Positions 58,535-64,000 of a stretch of 64,000 nt of DNA are shown piece after piece; within the stretch, counting starts at the first letter, position 1, and every line of letters begins with the position of its first letter. The stretch is from Pseudonocardia abyssalis (lineage in GTDB: Bacteria > Actinomycetota > Actinomycetes > Mycobacteriales > Pseudonocardiaceae): positions 4,712,001 to 4,776,000 of the forward strand of contig NZ_JADQDK010000001.1 of NCBI RefSeq assembly GCF_019263705.2. The letters run 5' to 3'. A program made the position numbers and the translations under genes. The notes beneath the pieces were generated by a model. The model made no database searches and had not been told where the DNA came from. It worked only from the letters and a program-made list of their open reading frames with translations.

Positions 58535-60520
58535 TCACTTCTCGAAGACGTTCCGACCCCACGCCTCACGGCTGGTGAGCTCGGGCAGGGCGTCGCGGTA
58601 GCGCTGCCGCAGCTCCGGCCAGACCCGTGCGACCTCGCGCACCTGCGCCACCGACTGCTTCATCATCGCCTTGAACAGCGCGGGGTCGCGGCGGCGGAAG
58701 GTGACGCCGCGGCCGTCGGGGGTGGAGACGGTGGCGGAGTCGAGCCGGGACAGCACGAACCACTGCGCCTGCTTCGACGGCACGTTGCGCTGCGGCACGA
58801 CCTGGTGCGCCGGGTCCACGGGCCTCAGGTTGTGCAGCACGCTCTTCGCGAGGCCCTTGACGATCGCGAGCTTCTTCGTCGGCGGCTCCGGGAACGCCTG
58901 GGCGGCCAGGGCGTCGAGCTCGGAGAGGGGCACCTGCGTGGCCGAGTCGAGCGGGCGCCCGTCGTCGAACTCGGCGCGCTTGGCCCGGATCTCCCCGAGC
59001 ACGACCGGCAGCTTCGGGAACAGCTGCTCCGGGCCGGCGAGGAAGTCGCGCAGCGCCATCTCCTGCAGCGCCATCGCCGAGTACTCCATGAGCATCAGGT
59101 GCCGCAGCGACCGCTTGACGGTGTCGACGAGCAGCGCGCGCGGGTTGTCGGGCCCGTGCAGCGCGGCCGCGACGTACCGGTTGCGGTAGTGGAAGTAGGC
59201 CTGCCAGTCGCTGGTGTCGTCCTTCTCCAGGAACGACATGTGCCAGATCGCGATGCCCGGCACGGTGGCGGTGCGGTAGCCCTTCGATCGGGCGCGCAGG
59301 CCGTACTCGGCGTCGTCCCACTTGATGAACAGCGGCAGCGGCAGCCCGAGGTCCTCCGCGACGGCGCGCGGGATCAGGCACATCCACCACGCGTTGTAGT
59401 CGACGTCGGTGCGCCGGTGCAGCCACGGCGTCTGCCGCAGCGTCTTCTCGGCGAGGTCGTGGTGCGGCTCGGTGCCGGGGGCGTTGCGCCACAGGAAGGC
59501 GTTGCGGTCGACGACCTCGCCCATCGTGGAGAGCTGCGAGCGCGCCTGCAGCGACAGCATCTGCCCGCCGACGAGCATCGGCTCGCGGCTGTACCGGGAG
59601 AACGCGACCGCGCGGAGCACCGAGTCGGGCTCGAGCAGGATGTCGTCGTCCATGTAGAGGATCTGCTCGCAGTCGGTGCTGCCGAGCGCCTCGTACATGA
59701 TCCGCGCGTAGCCGCCGGATCCGCCGAGGTTGGGCTGGTCGATGATCCGCAACTTGTCGCCGAGCTTCGCCGCGACGGCGGCGAACCCGGCCTCGTCGCG
59801 GACCTTCTTCGTGCCCTGGTCCGGGATGATCACGGCGACGACCGCGTCGAGCACCGTCGGGTCCTCGGCGATCGCGGTCAGCGTGGCGACGCAGTCGGCG
59901 GGCCGGTTGAACGTCGGCATCCCGATCGTGACGGCCGCGGGCGTCGCGGACTCCTCGGCGGCGTACCAGCCGCCCTCGGTCAGCGTCAGCTCGCCGGAGT
60001 CGGTGGTGAGGTCGAACCAGTACCAGCCGCCGTCCTCGAAGGGGCGCAGGTCCAGGGGCATGTCGAGGTCGAGCCGGCCGTCGACGACCTGGCCGCCCAC
60101 GAAGATCTGCGAGCCGTCGGCCTTGGTGCGGTAGACGTCGACGCGGCCGGAGCCGGACAGCGACAGGCGCAGGTGCACCTCGGTGAGGCTCGACCAGTGG
60201 CGCCAGTAGCCCGCGGCGAACGCGTTGAAGTACGCCCCGAAGGACACCTCGCTCTGCTCCGGGATCAGCGCGGAGGTCCGCGAGACGACCCGCAGGCGCC
60301 GGGCCGTGGCCGCGGTGCCGACGAGGGTGACCTCGCGCAGCGGGGAGCCCGGGAGCGGGGGCGGGGTCGTCAGGCGGAGGCCGGTGCGCTCGTCGAGGTA
60401 GAGCGAGCGGACGGCGATCGGGTCACCGGAACGCGGCAGGATCACTCGCTGCAGCAGCCCGTCGGAGGTCGTCGCCCCCGATGCTGCGGCGGTGGTGGTC
60501 GTGGCGGCGGTGGTCGTCAA
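58535..60520 (-). CDS. glfT2: Galactofuranosyltransferase GlfT2
   Basis: A 661-residue enzyme that polymerises alternating beta-1,5/1,6 galactofuranose. It matches M. tuberculosis GlfT2 along its length as I know it: LLQRVILPRSGDPIAVRSLYL, ESE-like SEVSFGAYFNAFAAGYWRHW, GRVDVYRTKADGSQIFV, GMPTFNRPADCV, PDQGTKKVRD, PNLGGSGGYARIMYEAL, Asp291-293 (LYMDDDILLEPD), WDD 401-403 (IKWDDAEYGLR) and His427 (IWHMSF). It has a Thr/Ala-rich tail of about 20 residues at the N-terminus. It runs toward its paralog and is followed upstream by glf on the same strand. Confidence 0.95.
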   Translation of the reverse strand: MTTTAATTTTAAASGATTSDGLLQRVILPRSGDPIAVRSLYLDERTGLRLTTPPPLPGSPLREVTLVGTAATARRLRVVSRTSALIPEQSEVSFGAYFNAFAAGYWRHWSSLTEVHLRLSLSGSGRVDVYRTKADGSQIFVGGQVVDGRLDLDMPLDLRPFEDGGWYWFDLTTDSGELTLTEGGWYAAEESATPAAVTIGMPTFNRPADCVATLTAIAEDPTVLDAVVAVIIPDQGTKKVRDEAGFAAVAAKLGDKLRIIDQPNLGGSGGYARIMYEALGSTDCEQILYMDDDILLEPDSVLRAVAFSRYSREPMLVGGQMLSLQARSQLSTMGEVVDRNAFLWRNAPGTEPHHDLAEKTLRQTPWLHRRTDVDYNAWWMCLIPRAVAEDLGLPLPLFIKWDDAEYGLRARSKGYRTATVPGIAIWHMSFLEKDDTSDWQAYFHYRNRYVAAALHGPDNPRALLVDTVKRSLRHLMLMEYSAMALQEMALRDFLAGPEQLFPKLPVVLGEIRAKRAEFDDGRPLDSATQVPLSELDALAAQAFPEPPTKKLAIVKGLAKSVLHNLRPVDPAHQVVPQRNVPSKQAQWFVLSRLDSATVSTPDGRGVTFRRRDPALFKAMMKQSVAQVREVARVWPELRQRYRDALPELTSREAWGRNVFEK

Positions 60521-60629
60521 AGCGTCGTCCTCGCGGTTGCTCGGGGGTGTGCGCGTGCTGCCACCGAGGGTAGCGACGTGAGCGGGGCCACCCGCCGGGG
60601 CGTGGGACGCCGTGGCGCGACGCCCCGGC

Positions 60630-61970
<1,341 letters not shown>

Positions 61971-62088
61971 TCATCGAACGTGTCCGGATGACTCTCGACA
62001 TCGCCGTCGCTCTAGTGTCGTCCCGTGCTCGCGACGTCCCCTGTTCACCGTGTCCGAGCGCTTCGCATCCATAGGACGTGGTGTCGGA

Positions 62089-64000
62089 ATGGCTGAGCTC
62101 CCCTCCTGGGTCACAGCCGCACCGCTACTGATGGCGGCAATCGGTTGGTTCCTTTTGCCCGGACTGTTGGTCGCCTACGCAGCGGGCTTGCGTGGCGTCG
62201 CCGCGTGGGGAACAGCGCCGGTGATATCAGTCGGATCTGCAGCCGTCGGTGCGATCGCAGCCGGCTGGCTGGGAATCCAATGGGGCGGGTGGCCCGCCCT
62301 CGCACCGGCGCTGGCCCTCGCCGTGATCGCAGGGGTGACTCGTCGGGCTCTGCGCAAGCGCTACGCACGCGCTTCGGGCGATCCGTGGCCTGTCGCCACC
62401 GCAGCAGCCGCAGGAATGGCGGTCGCGCTGGGCATCGGCGTCATCACAGCCGCGGGCGGCATGGGCTCGGTCGGTACCGTCTCGCAGACCTACGACGCGA
62501 CGTTCCACTACAACACGATCGCCCGGATCTTGATGATTGGAGACGCGTCGTCGCTCGTTGTCGGTACGCTGAATGTGCCAGCGTCCGCCCTGTCCTTCTA
62601 TCCCGCAGCGTGGCACAGCCTGGTTTCGCTGGTTGTCATCACCACGGGGGCGACGATCCCGGTCGCCTCAAACATCGTCGCGGTGACTGTCGGCTCAGTA
62701 GTCTGGCCGTTGGCCTGCCTCGTCTTGGTTCGCCAGATGGTCGGTCCGTCATGGCTCGCTGCTTTCGCCACACCGATCGTTGCGGTCGGCTTCATCGCCT
62801 ATCCATGGTCCCTCATGACGTTCGGGGTGCTCTGGCCGAATCTGCTGGGGCTGAGCCTCGTCCCGATCGGGCTGGCCGCGGTGATCTCGATAGCCGGCCT
62901 GCCCCAACATGGACCACTCACTCGACTCAAGGCGGCGATCCTGGTCCCGGTGGTAGCAGTGACCCTGGGCCTCGCACATCCGAACACTCTGATCAGTCTC
63001 GCTGTTCTCTCGATGCCCGCTGCGGCGTGGTGGTTCGGGCACTGGGTGCGATCCCGACTACTCAACGGGCAGGCTCTGCTCGCTGCCGTTGCCTCGATGA
63101 CCGTCGCGGCGACGGCTGCGGCGGTCGGAGTCGGGTTGCTCACGTCCCCGCTGTTCGACAGCGTTCGCGCATTCGACTGGCCGGCATTCGTCTCCCCGGC
63201 CGGCGCAGTGGGTGAAGTCATGCTGTGGGCCACCAACGGGAAGTCGGCCGCATGGGCGATGGCAGGGGTGGTCCTCGTGGGCCTCACCGCTGCCTGGCGG
63301 CGTCCCGACCTGCGCTGGATCGTCCCCGCACATGCCATCAGCGGAGCGTTGTACGTACTCGCAGCGTCTCTGGAGACTCCGATCGCCGCTGCAGTCACCG
63401 GCTTCTGGTACAACGACTCGTACCGACTTGCGGCCATGCTACCGATCACTGGCGTGCCGCTGGCCGTGCTCGGGCTCACGGCTATCGGCACGGCCGTCCA
63501 TGGACAGTGGAGTCGATTGACCACATCTCCTCCAGAACCGGCGGTGGTCGGGGCGCTGGCGACTGCAGTGCTGGTGATCGCGTCGAGCGGCATGTACGCC
63601 CGCGACCATGCCGAGTTCCTCGATGACGCGTACCGAGTCACCGAACCTCCGTTCGAACTCCTGTCCCCGGATGAGGCGGCCTTCTTCGAGATCGTGCGAG
63701 CCGACTCGGACCCGACTGCGGTCGTCGCGCAGAACCCGTGGAGCGGCAGCCCCTTGCTGTGGGCACTCACCGGGCAACAGGTGCTCTTCCCGCACCTGGA
63801 CGGTGAATGGACTTCCGATCAACGCTTCCTGGCAGATCACTTACGTGATGCCGCAACAGATGGACGCGTCTGTCCGGTGGCCGACAAGCTCGGTGTTCGC
63901 TACCTGCTCGTTGGCAACCTGGATTTTTGGCCCTGGGACAGCCGGATCAATCAGTACCCCGGCTTGACGCGCCCCGAGAACGGTTTTCGTATGGTCGCAA
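62089..64000 (+). CDS. DUF6541-like polytopic membrane protein, 5' part
   Basis: The frame is open from ATG 62089 to the window end (637 codons), so the 3' end is missing. It encodes many hydrophobic helices (for example WVTAAPLLMAAIGWFLLPG, LLVAYAAG) and the motif TYDATFHYNTIARI, with SFYPAAWHSLVSLVV later, which is typical of actinobacterial DUF6541 membrane proteins near cell-surface glycan genes. These resemble GT-C transferases in layout but no activity is known. The last residues enter a soluble part (ADSDPTAVVAQNPWSGSPLL). Codon use is less GC-biased than in the rest of the window. Confidence 0.75.
   Translation, partial: MAELPSWVTAAPLLMAAIGWFLLPGLLVAYAAGLRGVAAWGTAPVISVGSAAVGAIAAGWLGIQWGGWPALAPALALAVIAGVTRRALRKRYARASGDPWPVATAAAAGMAVALGIGVITAAGGMGSVGTVSQTYDATFHYNTIARILMIGDASSLVVGTLNVPASALSFYPAAWHSLVSLVVITTGATIPVASNIVAVTVGSVVWPLACLVLVRQMVGPSWLAAFATPIVAVGFIAYPWSLMTFGVLWPNLLGLSLVPIGLAAVISIAGLPQHGPLTRLKAAILVPVVAVTLGLAHPNTLISLAVLSMPAAAWWFGHWVRSRLLNGQALLAAVASMTVAATAAAVGVGLLTSPLFDSVRAFDWPAFVSPAGAVGEVMLWATNGKSAAWAMAGVVLVGLTAAWRRPDLRWIVPAHAISGALYVLAASLETPIAAAVTGFWYNDSYRLAAMLPITGVPLAVLGLTAIGTAVHGQWSRLTTSPPEPAVVGALATAVLVIASSGMYARDHAEFLDDAYRVTEPPFELLSPDEAAFFEIVRADSDPTAVVAQNPWSGSPLLWALTGQQVLFPHLDGEWTSDQRFLADHLRDAATDGRVCPVADKLGVRYLLVGNLDFWPWDSRINQYPGLTRPENGFRMVA

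Overview
The window is very GC-rich with strong codon bias, frequent GTG starts, GTGA/ATGA start-stop overlaps and perfect GC hairpins between convergent genes. It encodes a proteasome activator (Bpa) and most of an arabinogalactan pathway (two GlfT2-type transferases, GlfT1, Glf, Wzm/Wzt, DprE1/DprE2, AftB, one Emb-family arabinosyltransferase). Together these point to an actinomycete with an arabinogalactan wall, most likely Pseudonocardia or another Pseudonocardiaceae. Gene order from about 29 to 34 kb and from 42 to 62 kb partly matches the Mycobacterium tuberculosis Rv3777-Rv3809c region.

Layout. 0-3.5 kb: end of a HisC-like aminotransferase, small membrane proteins and an orphan OmpR-type regulator with a degenerate receiver. 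3.6-9.3 kb: an amine-use module (IclR regulator, two APC permeases, copper amine oxidase). 9.4-31 kb: general metabolism and transport (luciferase-like oxidoreductase, XRE-cupin regulator with BenE transporter, M3 and M18 peptidases, siderophore-binding lipoprotein, NUDIX, GMC oxidoreductase, MpaB-like protein, MFS, amidase, methyltransferase, tRNA-Ser, YpfJ-type metallopeptidase, GNAT, quinone oxidoreductase). Seven intergenic spaces here carry arrays of a 22-bp repeat with a GCGA(G/C)TCGC core, and several small genes are decaying (SRPBCC, ArsR, VOC, DUF1905).

29-34 kb begins the wall block: quinone oxidoreductase, a PLP-fold protein without its lysine, Bpa, then Wzm-Wzt-small ORF-GlfT1, which would export and prime lipid-linked galactan. 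35.2-42 kb holds a tight operon not found in the M. tuberculosis wall locus as I know it: a processive membrane GT2 synthase, a doubly anchored beta-helix protein, a beta-helix lipoprotein, UDP-glucose 6-dehydrogenase and a secreted beta-helix protein. By analogy with alginate loci (AlgD, Alg8, AlgG) this looks like a uronic-acid exopolysaccharide system and is the main candidate for something undescribed. It is followed by GtrA, a glycine betaine-type ABC operon and a DUF1707 protein.

47.3-61.8 kb: DprE1-DprE2 make the arabinose donor; then an acyltransferase, a nitroreductase, divergent AftB and Emb-family arabinosyltransferases, two convergent GlfT2-type polymerases and Glf. The last 1.9 kb is an incomplete DUF6541-like membrane protein whose base composition looks less GC-rich than its neighbours. 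All functions are inferred from sequence recognition; no database search was run.
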